From Blasia pusilla (lineage: Eukaryota > Marchantiophyta > Marchantiopsida > Blasiales), in assembly GCA_050084515.1 (NCBI GenBank), contig CM114272.1, forward strand, positions 52,018,001 to 52,082,000: 64,000 nucleotides of DNA, given 5' to 3'. The notes beneath the pieces are model-generated. The model saw nothing but the letters and a program-made list of their open reading frames with translations. It was not told the origin of the DNA and did no database searches. The position numbers were made by a program, and so were the translations under genes. How positions within the stretch are numbered: the first letter of the stretch is position 1; each line of letters starts with the position of its first letter. This document shows positions 24,046 to 37,699 of the stretch, piece after piece.

Positions 24046-26378
24046 ATGATATCAAGGGAATGGTGAGCAAATACGTTCAAGAAATTGTCAAAAGAAAATA
24101 TTCAGTGCGAAAAACTTCTAGTGCAAAAAAGTTTTATCAAGTGCATGTTTCATCGATTGACTTAATTCTTTGAATCTAGTTGTTCCATCGAGTCGTTAGT
24201 ATGTGAAGTTCTACGCACCTAGTTAGAACGTGTTAGATCAACAACCGTCATGACACCCAAAATATGAAAGTGATTTTGGAACATAATAAGATTATAATTA
24301 CTTGAGACCGGAAACATTTCTTTTATAAGTACAACACCTACGTTACTACCACCATGGAGATTTCTCTAGTACTAAACTGGAATAAATTATGTGAATGGAA
24401 TTTCTTCTAATTTCCTTTGCTGGGGTCCCACTTCGTTTTTTCTTGCCACTAGTGGAGGAAATTATCAAAGGAACAAGCGAAATATCTTGTGAGATATATC
24501 AGAAAAGACAAAAGTCGAACGAGAAAACCAAGTAGTAGGTACCGGGTGCATGGCTGTCAGCGAGACCTTAGAGAATCCAAAAGCTAAGTATCTTCCCCAA
24601 TAATTCAGAGAACGCCCTGCTCATTTCTTAGGATTGATGGACTCGGCGCTTCTTCGATAATTATTTAAAGGACTCGTGAGCCCTTGGCCAATAAGTCATG
24701 ACCAATTGTAGAATTGAGAGCCAAATTGCTATTATTCCACATGTGAAGTTTGGGAGTGACTTGTGCATGACCGTAAACGCCTCATGCTCTCCATGAGGCC
24801 CAGAAGCCAATACAAAGTCTGCACATAATCAGTTATAATTGTGGTAAACGCTGTTCTCAAGTTTCTCCCTCTTCGTCCTTTTGTCCGTTAGCCTTTAATA
24901 TTTTATGCGCAACTAGTGCGAAATGAAATGAAATTACGCATGGGGCTACACCTCATTTCTTTTTCTTCCCTAGTTGAGTTGATAATTATGTGAGGTACTA
25001 TGGGACCCTGGCTGGCGATGCGGTTACAGTATCTAGGATTCTAGTAAGCAAAGGGTCACGGCATCTCGTATCTTGTTAGCATCGCAAGTACGTTTGGGCA
25101 CGGAAACGCGGAAATGTGCACGTGGATTCGGAAGGGAAGGCAGTTGGGGAACACGACCGACTGCTTCGAAGGGAGACTTTTGAACGGACGTCTTAGAGGA
25201 GAGGTCGAAAGGGAGACTTTAGAAGTTTAGAAAACTAAGTCTTGAAGCATCTCACTTGACCTTGCGAAGAGCGATCCCAAGGAACTTGACCAGCGCCGAG
25301 GGTCGATACACTCGGGATGCAAGGCAGGTCGGGTGTCGCCAAACTAGGTGCGGGTTGAACTCACTCGATTATGACAAATTCGCTCGTTGGACAGAAGCCG
25401 CAGAACAGTGAGCTTGGTGACTCTGAGGTCATATCAGAAGAGCTTTCCAGAGCCTCATTATCACCGCCAGCTCTTTGGTCGTCATCCATCGTCACCGTCC
25501 TGTTCTCTTCTCCAATCGCCATACCCTGTCGCAGCAGCTCTGTCACCCCAGCGATTGATCAGCATTTAATCGCCATGATCGCCATGAATGAGTTGTTTCC
25601 TTTCCTTCCTAGATTCGTCACCGTTCCACCGTTCCACCAACCCGCGTCCGGGTTCGCCAAGGCAGCATTCTAAAGGCACCGCTGCGGCACGGCATTCCAT
25701 CGGCGGTTCTCTAAAGCTTCAACGGCTTCCTTCGCAGACGCGTAAATGTGGACATTTCGTGGCCGAGGGTTACTACTTTTTTCCCCCTCCCAGTAGCAGA
25801 TTTTCGACGGAATCACTCACCCATGACGGAAAATTCCAATAGCTTGGGTGGGAAATCTCCTCCTGAAAGCTTACAATCTGGGATCCAATACGCGGACAGG
25901 AAGCATGGCAGCCAGCGGTCCAAATCAATTTTTTCACAACACGATAAGCAAGTCCTGTCTGTCATAGTTATGTAGTCAGCATTATCGTGAGTCCCTTCCG
26001 TGATGGGAATGAGGGATAATCTATGGATGATAATGGTACTCATTAGAAGAGAAGACCCTCCAGACGAAAATATGATTTTCTAGATAGTGGGACCAGTCAG
26101 AGGAGTGATCACTGGCAGAACTTAGGATCACGGTCCAACTCTAGCTCGCGCCACCCTCTCGTTAAGAGCCGATCATGTAAAGGGATGAAAAAGCCAGAGG
26201 GAACGCTGCCCTAGACACCTGTGCAGCATCCTCTGCTTCTGTAAGAGGGTTCACCGGATCGACCGATACTTCATCACGTACGGTATACCGGATTAATGCT
26301 ATCAGGGCTCGGAGGTAATGCATGAAATCTAGCAACTCTGTTTCAGATCTACATTTCCACTGGCTCTAATTACTGTAA

Positions 26379-26574
26379 GAGAAAGAAGGCGGGTTTGAGT
26401 CAGTAGCTAGGCCATCCAGACTAGTTTTGTCGTAGATTTGATAACCATTTCAAATCTGGGACAGGAACTAGGCGAGGAGAAAGAAGGCGGATTTGAGTCA
26501 GTAGCTAGACGATCCAGACTAATTTGGTCATAGATTTGATAACCATTTCAATTCCAGGACTCCAACTAGACGTG
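26379..26574. repeat. two-copy 98-base tandem duplication
   Basis: Copies at 26379-26476 and 26477-26574, both starting GAGAAAGAAGGCGG and sharing TTGAGTCAGTAGCTAG and GATTTGATAACCATTTCAA. They differ at about a dozen positions. There are no coding signs. Confidence 0.88.
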
Positions 26575-27286
26575 GAGTAGAAAAAGCACGCCAAAACCAC
26601 AAAGTAATTTCGGTTCCGCGCTGAATTTTTTCTTTTAATCAAGGAACGCAATGATGAAAATTACAGACTGACACAGGGATGTGGAATCGGAAGGGGTGCA
26701 TGCCTGATCAGATATAACATCCCGTATCTTAGCTAGGCGTCAAGCTCTGACTGACTTCACCATGCGTAAGGCGAGCAAATATACACACATGGGTGAATCG
26801 AGACGATCTGCATCCAAGCTTCCATCGTCCACGGAAGTTTTTGCCATTCGTGTTCCTCTAATTTTCGACTTTAATCGTTGATCGAACAACAGATGAACGG
26901 CTCCAGCGGATTATAGCACTGTTCATCACGTCCTCGCGTATCTGCAGCCGAACTCTGACCGCATCGTCCCCATTTAGACTTTGGTTTGATGTCGGCCTGT
27001 CTCCATCATGTTCATATCCAATCCTCAATGCTAAAAAACGACCGAGAAATTGGTATGGCAGAACCTCCAAACTAGTGTGTCCACGTTTCGTAGGCTACAA
27101 TGCCGCTACATCCTCCGGATATGTAGAGAATCAGGAAATTGCCACTTCTATGGACGTCTCAAGGTACCCTTCCATTCGACTATCGGGAACTACCAGAATC
27201 TTCGAAATCAAATTCGCTGACGTTTTTCGCGGGTCTGACAAGTTCTTAGAGGCAGAAGCCTGAACGTCTGGAGGCTTTAGCATGGC

Positions 27287-27321
27287 ATCTGCCCCGGCAT
27301 GGTTGACATGCCGGGGCAGAT
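27287..27321. repeat. perfect 15-bp hairpin
   Basis: Left arm ATCTGCCCCGGCATG (27287-27301), 5-base loop, and an exactly complementary right arm (27307-27321). It is GC-rich in a moderate-GC setting. It could be a young inverted duplication or an RNA stem; the surrounding sequence does not look like a microRNA precursor beyond the 15 bp. Confidence 0.9.
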
Positions 27322-30300
27322 CGTCGCAAGGAGTCTGATATTCTGTGCACAACTCCTCGGGACACCTTATGATTACGCGCTTTCAAGGGCATAGCCCTTC
27401 CACTGACAAAAGTAACCGGGGAATATATGCCTTCTAGACATAATAACATTTGAAAATCCACGACTCGATGTTCAAAAGTATCATCATTGTGGATGCTCCA
27501 AAGAAGGTAGGAAAGCGGTAAAGGACTTTTCTTTGGTCATTGACTGCCTTGCTTTTTCAGAAACGACATCAACCATCACTCGTAAGACGGGTTGTCAGCC
27601 CTTCTATCTACAATACTACTCATGACTTTCCATGCCGAAATTTGCGTTGAGAAACTCTTCCTTGACACAGACCTATTTGCGAAACTGTGACCCGTTTGTC
27701 AAATTCCTCGTCCGTAACTCAATGCCGTCTCCCTGAATAGAAGTTTTTTGCCTCAAGATATTATTGCCTCCCAATCGGATGTGCAAGAGAGGTCTGCAGG
27801 AGGGATTGTCACAGATTTCCACTACAGGAGTCGCAGGTACTTCGGGGTACTACTTCCCAAATGGCTGAGGTACCTCCTGATGCAACCGCATTTAATTTGG
27901 AGCAGTCCCTGAAATTGATATCCTAACTTCTGAAGTATTTTGACCCAGGGCGAAAACCCCTGTTTAACACTGTAACAGCGAGTTTAGCCGCTTTGATTCC
28001 GTGGTAAATATGTCTTGAATTCTCGTACTCATGAAAGTCAAGAGGGAGATCCTTTTGACCCCACCTCTTTAGTGAAGGAACGATGTCTACAGAAACGTGG
28101 AATCAAATCAAAGAATGCTCTGGGCCTAGAATTCTAATCGGCGCACTACTGTGCATCCATTACAAACAGATTTGGAATAGACTTGTAATGAGGGCAATAA
28201 ATCGCACCCTTGGACAGTTTTTCTCCAATAGACGAAGTGTTCGCCTTGTCAGGCGCGGCGTACAGTCTCGCTGTCACCGCTGGAACGAACTCGAATCCCA
28301 AAGAGTCACACTCACCCCTCAAGAAAACATCAGGTTCGCGTTCGATTGAATGGTACGAGTGCACTGTGCAACTCCTATTCCCGCCGAAGGATTCCTCCAT
28401 CGCTAGGAGACCATTATTATTCAATGCCGAGCCAAGTGACCGTCCTCCCAGGTTTGTGCAGTATGTGCTCGTGTCTCTTTATCTATCGGTGAATGTTTTG
28501 AACACGATGGCGGGGCCGGGGGGCGGCGCGGGCTTCACAAGTGGATATACCGTATTATCTGTAGGACCCCACTGACGTGGAGTTCAGGTCTCGGTCACTA
28601 ACCAGCGGTCCAAGAAATCTCTTACGTATGCAAGAAGCCTTAATCTTAAAGGAAGTTTTTGTTTCCAAATTCCAAACACTTGCGAACGAAACGAAACTCA
28701 CATTCCTTGAGAACCGAAAAGCTAGTCCGTGTTTCGGGTACTGGTGTAGAAGAAATTTGACATGCCGTATGTGTCTGAATCGAATCCTCAGACGTTTGTA
28801 AGCGTCAACGCTTCCGGTGGAATGTACGTTTGAAATTTTGATGTTCTGTACTTGGAGGAGGGAGTTGCCTTAACTGCCGTGAAGTAGACTTGGGGTTGAT
28901 GAGTGCCGAAGCTAAAGAAATCGCGTGCAGAGGTGCAGAGGATACACTGATTCGAATGGAGCAGTCCGGAGATACAAGAGCTCCCATCACACAGCGGTAG
29001 GGGGTGGAATTCCCAGAAGAAATGTGTCATCTCGGTTGCGAGTGGGTTTAGGGTGAAATGTTCATGACGGTACCAAGAGACAGAATTATTCGGTGCAACT
29101 CGACAGAACTATCCTTACGTACATCGCTTGTCAGATGGTGATTATGGTACGTAGGCCAACCTGCCATTATACTTGAAATCTGTTTCGAGTTTCGGAAGTG
29201 AGACTGATTTCTTACCTCTGATCGTTGGATAGATCTGATGTGTTTGACCTTGCTTTACTCTTAGTATGCAAAGACTGCCTGTGGATACCCCAGTCTCATT
29301 TTGACCTTCCAGCTAAGTGAGTCGTTCCCTGCATGCCTTACTGGATTTGTCTTGTTCCTCTCTTAATTGGATGTTTCTTTAACTTGAGATAGCTAAAGTC
29401 TGGTAACGGCACACAGTGTAAGCTGTCACATATGCCTCATCATTTGCAAATGTCAGTAGTAAATATCAGATTGCATCCTCTTACTGCGCTCAATGCATGC
29501 TTTTCCATCTTGCAAGGAGGAAACAAAAGTCGCCTGCTTTGCTTGCCTTTTTCTGGTTGTCGTTATTCAAGATATCCTATCCGGACTCATCCAAGCGTTA
29601 CCTAATGAAACTGTCCTTCTGCTTTCCTCAAATCCAACTGTCCTTTAAGCCTGTAAGATGCTGTATGCCTGTTCCTCACATGATGCCTTGGATTAGCTCT
29701 CTATAGAGCCAACGTCCTGTTTCGGCATGATCTTTAGGATAGCTGTGATCCGTTGGAAACCTTTTTTCAAAAGCCATCCAACGGCATTGTCTTGTGCACT
29801 TTTACATATGGTACAGTAGCTGATCACAAAGTATTGCTAGAGGAGAAAATATTGAGCCGCAATTTTTTTTTTCACTTTTTTCTCACTGGAGAGAAGATTC
29901 TCGGACTCAGATTAGTTCGATAAGGAGCTCTACCTCCCTGTTTCCGGATCATCTTAAGGGCGGCTGAAAATACCACCTTACTTGAGAGTGGACAGGATAC
30001 CCGAAACGGTCAAGACGGGCAAAAGTTTTGTTTATATGGGTTCCATTCATCCTGCAAGGCTCTAGAGTTACGATATTCTATATGCTATCATCTATTTTAC
30101 AGATCCGTCGTACGAAATGACACAACCCGGTACATCAGACCATCTGCTACCTTAGGGATGCGCTTCTGTTCTCAACTAAAACTGCTCATTACAGCTTCAT
30201 TTCCTAGCATTGGTCTTAGTCTTGTCCTTTTGATGATGCCAAAAGGTTTCCTGAACAAGGTTCATGTGCTGCATTGCCTCACTTGTTTGAATTCCTATCA

Positions 30301-31690
30301 AACATAGCTCGGGGAAACTTTTGCATGGTGGTGCTTGATTACCGTTTCTCTGATTTGCTGCTACAGACTAGTTGGTCTCTACAACTACTTACAGTTGATG
30401 GTTGTTCAGTAAACAGGTCTATTCATACCCGATCTGTGAGCCTTGAACCAGTTAGACCTCGATCTTGTGGCAAGGGCTTCTGTAACCGAGGTAATAAAAA
30501 GGAAAAATGTAATCTAGGAGGAGCGTGTTGTCCTAGTGAAGTAGAAACAAGTCCTAGCTTGCACACTGAACGTCCACTGAGGTAGCGATGGCAGATGATG
30601 TACTTATTTGCACTCTACTGAGAAGGAGGTATCTACCACGACGACACTGGTGAATCACATGACACTTCACTAGATACTTGTCAGCCCTGTGATTGGCATT
30701 TTAAGTCTGTTCACTAAGAGAACTGAACTTAGGATCGACAATAGATCAAACGTTTAAGAGCCCTTGCATCATCTGCACAAAACAGAGGGCACTTTTATAT
30801 CTCTACTCAGTCTGAGTAAAAAGAAAACCTATATCTTATGGCTACACTGCATGCGAAGTATAGACACATCCGAGTCTTGAGATTAAGATGCTAGCAGTCT
30901 TATTATTCGTATTTTCCGACCTGCCAATTCATCATCTTCTGAGTCAGTATGAACTACCTGTGTATTTCTCTTGTATGGTAGTTTCCAGTCTACGAGAACT
31001 GTTTATCATGAAGGATAGTAGTGACCAGTCTAGGTAGAAATGTCAAGAGCAATCGGCGATTTCAACGTATAGACATCTACTTTAAAATGAACCAAAAATT
31101 AATCAGTAAATAGAATCAGGTCCCAATCCATCATCCGAAAGAGATTTAGAGAGGGAAAGCGTTGTCTTGCTTGTGAAGGCAAACATTCTCCAACCTTGAG
31201 GACGCTTCTTGAATAGTAAGAACTAGACCGAGGGCCCCACCATCAGTAAGACCTCATAAGAGATGGGTTGAATCTAATGCAGTTCGAGAATCTGTTCTTC
31301 ATAGTTGGAGTATTGGGGGCTTGGCCCACACTGCAAAACCTCATGTTGACTCGAACCCGTTCTTCTTCGAAATTGAGATGATTGCAAGAAATTTATTCGT
31401 CCTAACAGTGATTACGAATTCTGCAATTCAAAGACTGGTCTTGAAATCTTTCAAATTGGGCTCTTTCCTTGAAGAAGCCCATAGACCTGACGATGTAGGG
31501 ATTGATTGTCGTCCTATTGGAGACCTTGTTCTGCCTAAAGTAATTAGGAGAAGCCAGCGAATCCATCACTACATGTGCTACGAGAAAACATAGCAAAAGG
31601 TAGAATGTTCACACACAAGCGTGACTGCTGAGCCATCCGAACGGGTGACATGATAACTCACCCATTCGAGTTTCGTGGCTAAGGATATTT

Positions 31691-33357
31691 GAAAGAGTTG
31701 TAATTCTTCACATTTTAAGTGATTATACTGGTCAATTAAAATTTGAATAATATCCTACTCTTTCAAATAATCCCATCCTTCCATATTAGTTTTAACACTA
31801 TTTATTCACACCAAAATAACATCAACTAATTAAATAAATATTTAACTTTAATTAATGAAATCATTTCTCTTCTCCATCGAAATTAACTTTCTCAAAATAT
31901 CAAATATGAACTAATATAATTATTTTTAAAAGAATTATATTTTTCATTTAAAATTTTAATAATAATTTTTACTATCTTAATCTTAAAAGAATAACAACAC
32001 TCCATTATTCTAAATAATTCCAATCCTCAATTGAAAGTTAAATAATATTGCACTCCCCTAACTAATTTCATCCTTCCATAAAATATAAACTACCTCTCCA
32101 TTAAAATTAATTTCCCCTTGCAATCAAATCTCAATTCAAGAAAGAATTTTCAAATTTTTGTTATTTTGCCTGATTATCCCAATATTTTTTCTCATTGTAC
32201 ACCTACTATCAATTAATTTAAATATTTCTTTCCATTCAAATTCATTTTCTCTTCCCATCTAATGTGAATGAACGGAAAAAATTCAAAGGTTTTGCTATTT
32301 TGTCTTATTATCTTCTTATTAGCCTATTGTACATATAGGGACACCCATTGTAATATAGATGGGGATTAAGCCCTTGGACATTGGTAAGATTATCTTGCAC
32401 AAATTAGATCTTGGAGTAGTGGAAAACCCTTACTTGGCCATTACCTCCCTTAATTGAGCATTCCATCATCCCTTAAGTTCCCTCATAAGCCATGCATGGT
32501 GGGAGGGGAACATAAATTTTATTTTTTTACTCTATTTAACAACATAGATTAAAAACAATATTTGAACACATAAATTTTTTTAGAGTGAAACATTGTCAAC
32601 ACATACCCTTCTTACAAACCTTTGATAATTAAAATGATTAAATTATTGGACTATTCAAGTCAAGTATAAATTGTCGCGACATATTCAGGTTTAAAATTAT
32701 TGCAACATATTCCTATTTTTTTTCACGTGTGATACTCAAAGATTTGTTATGTCCAAACTAAAAGATAGTTTGGACATATCATGGTAATAGGTCCTAGGTG
32801 GTAAGTGAAAATTACAAAATAATTTTGCGCAAATATGGGAAAGCTAGAGTTGATGCTTTTTTACATATGTAATAAATCTTTATAATTTTATTTTATGGAG
32901 TATGGATATTAATGCAAATGTGAAAATTTCTATCACATACCGTACTAGGAGAAAAATTTCCAAGATAGAATTAAAAAGAAAAGAAGAGAAGCCTTAAACA
33001 TCCAAAACATAAAAGAAGTTTCTTTCTTTTGGATAAGAATGTTGAGTAACATGGTCACATATATAAGCCTCATAAGCGGATTGAAAAATATCACTTGATT
33101 TTATAAAAAGACACATAAGAGGACAAGGAAAGTTGAAAGTAATTGGAGATGGGAAAGAGGCTAGAATTACAAAAAGGAATGCATAAAGTATGGCTACAAG
33201 CCAAATTGAAAACATAAAAGAAAATGAAAAGATTGAGACGGAGAATGATCCAACAATTTAAGTGTAAGATTAATCCTGAAAAAAAAAAAAAAAATACTAA
33301 TGGTAGATTTTGCGATTGGATTAAAAGATGAGTTACCTCCAATTATTTTGGCTCAAT
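31691..33357. other. very AT-rich intergenic block
   Basis: Composition falls abruptly just after an imperfect inverted repeat (CGAACGGGTGA / TCACCCATTCG, 31639-31668). The block contains long A and T runs, no plausible genes, and a 14-15 base A run near 33279. It ends at the target-site duplication of the hAT-like element. Confidence 0.6.
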
Positions 33358-33365
33358 ATCAAATC

Positions 33366-34403
33366 CAAGGTTGCAAAAAAACATACTCGTCCACGGACAT
33401 GCTATCCTCCACTCGTTCGTGGACCGCGCCCCTAGTTGACCTCTGCTCGTGCCTGCGTTTACTTGTGTCCTTCCCGCGACTCTCTTACGTCTACCTTGCA
33501 CCTTGCCCGTGTGGATGGAACATGTGCAAAAAAATTATTTTTAATCTAAATAAATAAATAAAAATCCCCCCCTCCCCCGCATCGGTGGGGTGTTGCTTGC
33601 CAACTAGGTACTGTGGTCAAGGCATGCCCCATCCCATCTGCAGCCTGCTCGCACGGAAGGTGTTAGGGCCTAACGCGGATGAGGGTTGTGCAAGGTTGCA
33701 CAGAAATAGACTTAGACGAACATTTTCGGACAAGGTTACAAACATGCCTACGGGTCTTTCCCGGAATCTTATTGGTATTGTGGTCGCTCGCATAGGCTTA
33801 GGACAAAGGAATGGGTGTAACCGTGAATGGAGGGAGCCAAGCAAGGATCAAAAGGGTGTGTAGGCTACGAGCCCTTGCTCATCCTGCATCGAGGCCAGTG
33901 GCCTGCGCAAGGCTCGTAGGACCAACACTAGGCTGGCTCACGTGCGGGCCTTGCGCGGGCTTTGTGTGGGCCACACACTAGCTTCATGCATGCTTCAACG
34001 AGCGAGGTGCGGTTTTGGTGCGGGCTACAGAACGTGTGGCAAGAACAAGCGACGCGTCGTTGTACTAGGTGTGGGCTAGCCGAGCTCCGGTCCAAGTTGA
34101 GGGAAAAGTGGGCTCAGATGTGGATTCCATGAACACGGGCCCACATGGACATCTCCGTCCACGACTGCCCTAGGGACGAACATAAGTATGCAGACATAGC
34201 TTTTATCCACATACGACTGGGGTTGCGGGAGGGATATAGGCCAAATTGGGGGGTGGAGGGTGTGGTGTGGAGATGCGGATCATGTGGGAGAGATGGGCCC
34301 AAGTGTAGAAAGTGGATAGTCAGGCCTGCATTGACATGTCCATCCTTAAGATGGACATAAGTTCATGGCCACAAACTTCGTCCATATGTATTCTGCAACC
34401 TTG
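33366..34403. mobile_element. non-autonomous hAT-like DNA transposon, 1038 bases
   Basis: Left end CAAGGTTGCAAAAAAACATA, right end (reverse complement) CAAGGTTGCAGAATACATA: about 17 of 19 bases match as terminal inverted repeats. It is flanked by 8-base near-duplicates ATCAAATC (33358-33365) and ATCAAAGC (34404-34411), 7 of 8 identical. Eight-base duplications and C-A-rGG-type ends are typical of the hAT superfamily. The inside is GC-rich (GGGCC-type words) and encodes no transposase. Confidence 0.75.
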
Positions 34404-35785
34404 ATCAAAGCCAATGCATGTGCATGTGCTTGTAGTAACTAGTCGATCAACATATCTTTTTAATAGGAAGTAGTGAGCATTGAAAGAGATTAATTCAATG
34501 ATAAGAGGTTGATTATATTGTTGAATTGTAAATTTTCTTGCCTAACTTTTTACCCTAAATTAAAAGCCACATATATTATTGTCTCTCTAATCATATGAAA
34601 GAATATATGGATAGCCTTCAAAAGTGTCAAAAGAAACGGATTGATATAAGAGCTCCGAGGTTAGGGATAACTAAAAAAGTTTGGCTTCCACCAAAGAATC
34701 AAGAACTTTATCTCAAATTTTTTATAAAATAGTTGGTGTTATCAATGCCTATCGATGATGCCTAGAGCCTAGGTCCAATGCCCCCTCTATGTGTGGCATC
34801 TAAATTATTTTTTGACACACAATTTTTGGGATTAAAAAAAAAAATCCGTCCATGAAATTCCATTCAATTTTTTTTGTCTTAATCTTGAGAAATACGAAGA
34901 ATTTTCGAATGAAGGCAACGAATTTTTTTGGATATAATCCTATAATTAACTTAGGGATTCCCTAACTGAGGTAATAAATAGAGCCATTCTATATCTTAGA
35001 GAAACAAATCAATGTTGGCCCAACTAAGAACTTTGATGTATTGTTTAAAAAGCCAATGGGGGTATTTACAAGCATTTGATGCAAATAGTGAAATCAAGAG
35101 TAGGTGGGATGAATTTCAATAGAAGGCATGTAGGAGATCATATCCAATATTTCCCAAGTTATTCTTGAAGATTGGAGAAAAAAATTGCTCCAAAAACAAT
35201 TATATTAAGATCATGGAACTATTTGTTAAAGTGGAACGTTTAATGTATATATCATGAAGGATAAAAGGGACTAGACAAGTGGGAATTCATGAGTTGATAC
35301 TTGAATGGCATAAGAATATGAAATGGAAAAAAAATTGGGCAATCCATGGGATCATCTTGATGAACTTTTGATTTTGATTGGAGAATAATACATAATCCTA
35401 AAGTACAATGATGAGAATAGAAAATGTGAGTATCACACATATAAAGGAAACACATAATAGAAGAAATCCCACGAGTTGAACTCTTGCAATATCTAACTTC
35501 ACAAATATGACCGAATAAGAAAATAATTCAAATGCATTGACAACAACTTAAATTGCTATCCAATGTAGATTGATGTGAGACGTGTTATGCATCCTATGTA
35601 CTATTGCCTCATAATTATTAGGAAAATTTAGTGAGCTTGAAATATGTTGAAAACTTTAGAAAAATGGAACAACTAACCAATTAAGTGATAAAAACAAGGG
35701 ATTGAGCATTCGTTGCAGTTCTACTACAAGTCCATTTTTGCCAATAACAGCCAATTCGTGAGTTAACTTCATGGAACTCCATTAA

Positions 35786-35967
35786 GAGCTCATTGCAGAT
35801 CCTTGCATCTTTGTGAGTCTCCGTTAGTTTTTAAGTTTGGATAGTCATTTTGCCATTGGGGCTACGACATTGTTAAGAGTCCATTGCACATCCTTGCATC
35901 TTTGTAAGTCACTATTGGTCTTCAAGTTTGGACAGTCATTTTACCATTTTGAGTACGGAAACTTGCA
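35786..35967. repeat. two-copy 91-base tandem duplication
   Basis: Copies start at 35786 and 35877; both carry CATTGCA, ATCCTTGCATCTTTGT and AAGTTTGGA-AGTCATTTT. The second half is more diverged. Confidence 0.8.
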
Positions 35968-36625
35968 ATGAGCTCACAATCAAGTCCCAAACAAACGTGT
36001 GAGTTTGACTCGTATAGGGTTGTATTTTGAGTGAAATTGAGTCTACGTCTGAGATTGGAAACTTGCGAGTTTTTTCCAAGTCTCAAAACATTGCAAATGA
36101 TTGTAAGTCTTAGAACCAACATCTCGGCTAGAAATTTTCTTTTTGCTTCCAAACCACTTCACTTTCTCTTTTCCTCCTACTTTTTTGAGACTCCTCTCTT
36201 AACTTTGCAACAATTTCTTTCTATAGTGGAGGTAGGTCTTGAGATTTTGGGCAGATTTATTTTTGGGATGTTGAAGGATATGTAGATAAGTTAAGTTGAT
36301 GGTTTTTTTTTCCCAAAAGTATTCATTCTAGACTATAAGAAATGAAGGAGGAAAAAAAGAAGCAAAGTCATCCGTAAGAAAACAAAGGAAGGAGGAAAAC
36401 CCCCCTTGAAATAGAGGTTTATCGACCCAAAAATATAAACCTAAATTGAGCAAAAAAGGGGCAGAAAAAATAAATTTTTCGAGTGCAAAAAACCACCACC
36501 TGACGAGTCCCTTGTGAGTCCTTTGCAAGTCCAAAACTACTATGTGGACTTGCAACTTTTGGATCACTTGGACTCTTAATTTTTTAACTATCTTGTGATT
36601 GTTTTCAGATTATTTTGCTAGTAAA

Positions 36626-36740
36626 ATTTGGAAACTTATTTATGACTAAGTGAATGATTTTGCAACTTTTTTATGACTATGTCAATAATTTTGTGACTTA
36701 TTTAAGACTATATGAATAATTTTGAAACTTATTTGCAATA
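36626..36740. repeat. about 3.5 copies of a 32-base AT-rich tandem repeat
   Basis: The unit resembles TTTTGNAACTTATTTATGAC followed by TATGTGAATAA; copies differ at several positions. It is an old decayed minisatellite. Confidence 0.65.
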
Positions 36741-37699
36741 GTCACTAAGTGATAACGTGAACTTGCGAGTCAGATGCTCTTTGCAAGTTCCTTACGAGTG
36801 TTTGCAAATGTCTCGGAAGTGTAGTGTAAGTGGAACAAAGCATAACTTCAATGCCACATTCGAGTTGCAAAGTGGAAGTCGGTGGCAAATTCGACACCCA
36901 AAATTTTGTGATTCTAGTGTTATTGACTTATAATCGGGAATCGCAAAATGATGAATACTTTGTCATGGCCCTTATAGCCAAATATGTACCAAGGTGGAAC
37001 ATTGGAACTCTAGTGGGCTCACACTAGGATGGTTGTGCATTGGAGAGATCACTCGAAGGAGATATAAGATATGAGCCGCAAGCAAGGTTAAGTGTGTCAT
37101 GCGTTTATGGTCGCGACTAAGGAAACCGTAACCAAATTTGAACCAAGACTTGAGAGGAGTCAAGTCTAGGAAGAGTGGCTACCAAAGAGCTTGGGAGCCG
37201 GATTTGGAATGTGGCTAGCGTTTAGGGTTTTACTATATTTTGGACCATAACTTTCAGACATTATATGAGTTTGGGATAAGTAAGATGGCGTTGAAAAGCT
37301 TATGCAAAGAAGGTTCCAATGCACTAAAGATGTAGACAAATGCACTTGTTGAGGTTGCAAAACTCCCTAAAAATGATTGATTATAGAATTTGTTTGAGGG
37401 CCAAAAGGAGCAGCCTAAGAGTCGTTCTTGCAAAGATAGGGGAAGGGCGGAGAACCCATAACTACTAGTTAGGGGTGCTCGCGACTTGATCTCCACTTTG
37501 GAGAGCCATGAGACGAACCAAGGGCACAAAATGGATTGGGATGCTGGCATTGGTACATATGCGAACCCCTAGCCAAATCCAAGGGAGTGGATTTCAGAGG
37601 TCACTCTTGGATTCCAACCCGCTACTCATTTTTTGGATCTCAGTTTGGGACTCATGCAAGGTCCATTCGATAGTTGGGATTACTAGCTATATAGGCATG

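Larger units (their letters stand above)
24046..31690. other. GC-moderate DNA without a recognised gene
   Basis: About 7.6 kb. The first few hundred bases after LTR X are AT-rich, then composition resembles the XTH islands. Open frames up to about 120 codons occur on both strands but none shows a known domain, conserved motif or plausible exon chain. A 98-base tandem duplication and a perfect 15-bp hairpin lie inside and are listed separately. Either it is host non-coding DNA or it holds genes too divergent for me to see. Confidence 0.5.
34412..37699. other. AT-rich intergenic DNA with local tandem repeats
   Basis: No gene recognised. It holds many short words of the type acttgcgagt and gacttgcaagt, a 91-base tandem pair and a 32-base repeat listed separately. 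It ends at the LTR of element B. Confidence 0.5.

Noticed and set aside
28210-28575. 121-codon open frame
   Set aside because: No recognised domain, no splice partner exons and low-complexity ends; not supported as a gene.
30274-30585. 103-codon frame with a Cys-rich stretch (CGKGFCNRGNKKEKC)
   Set aside because: Considered as a small secreted cysteine-rich protein, but there is no signal peptide and the spacing matches no family I know.
31345-31370. B-box-like GGTTCGAGTC on the minus strand (possible tRNA gene)
   Set aside because: No A box, no cloverleaf arms and no acceptor pairing at the required distances.
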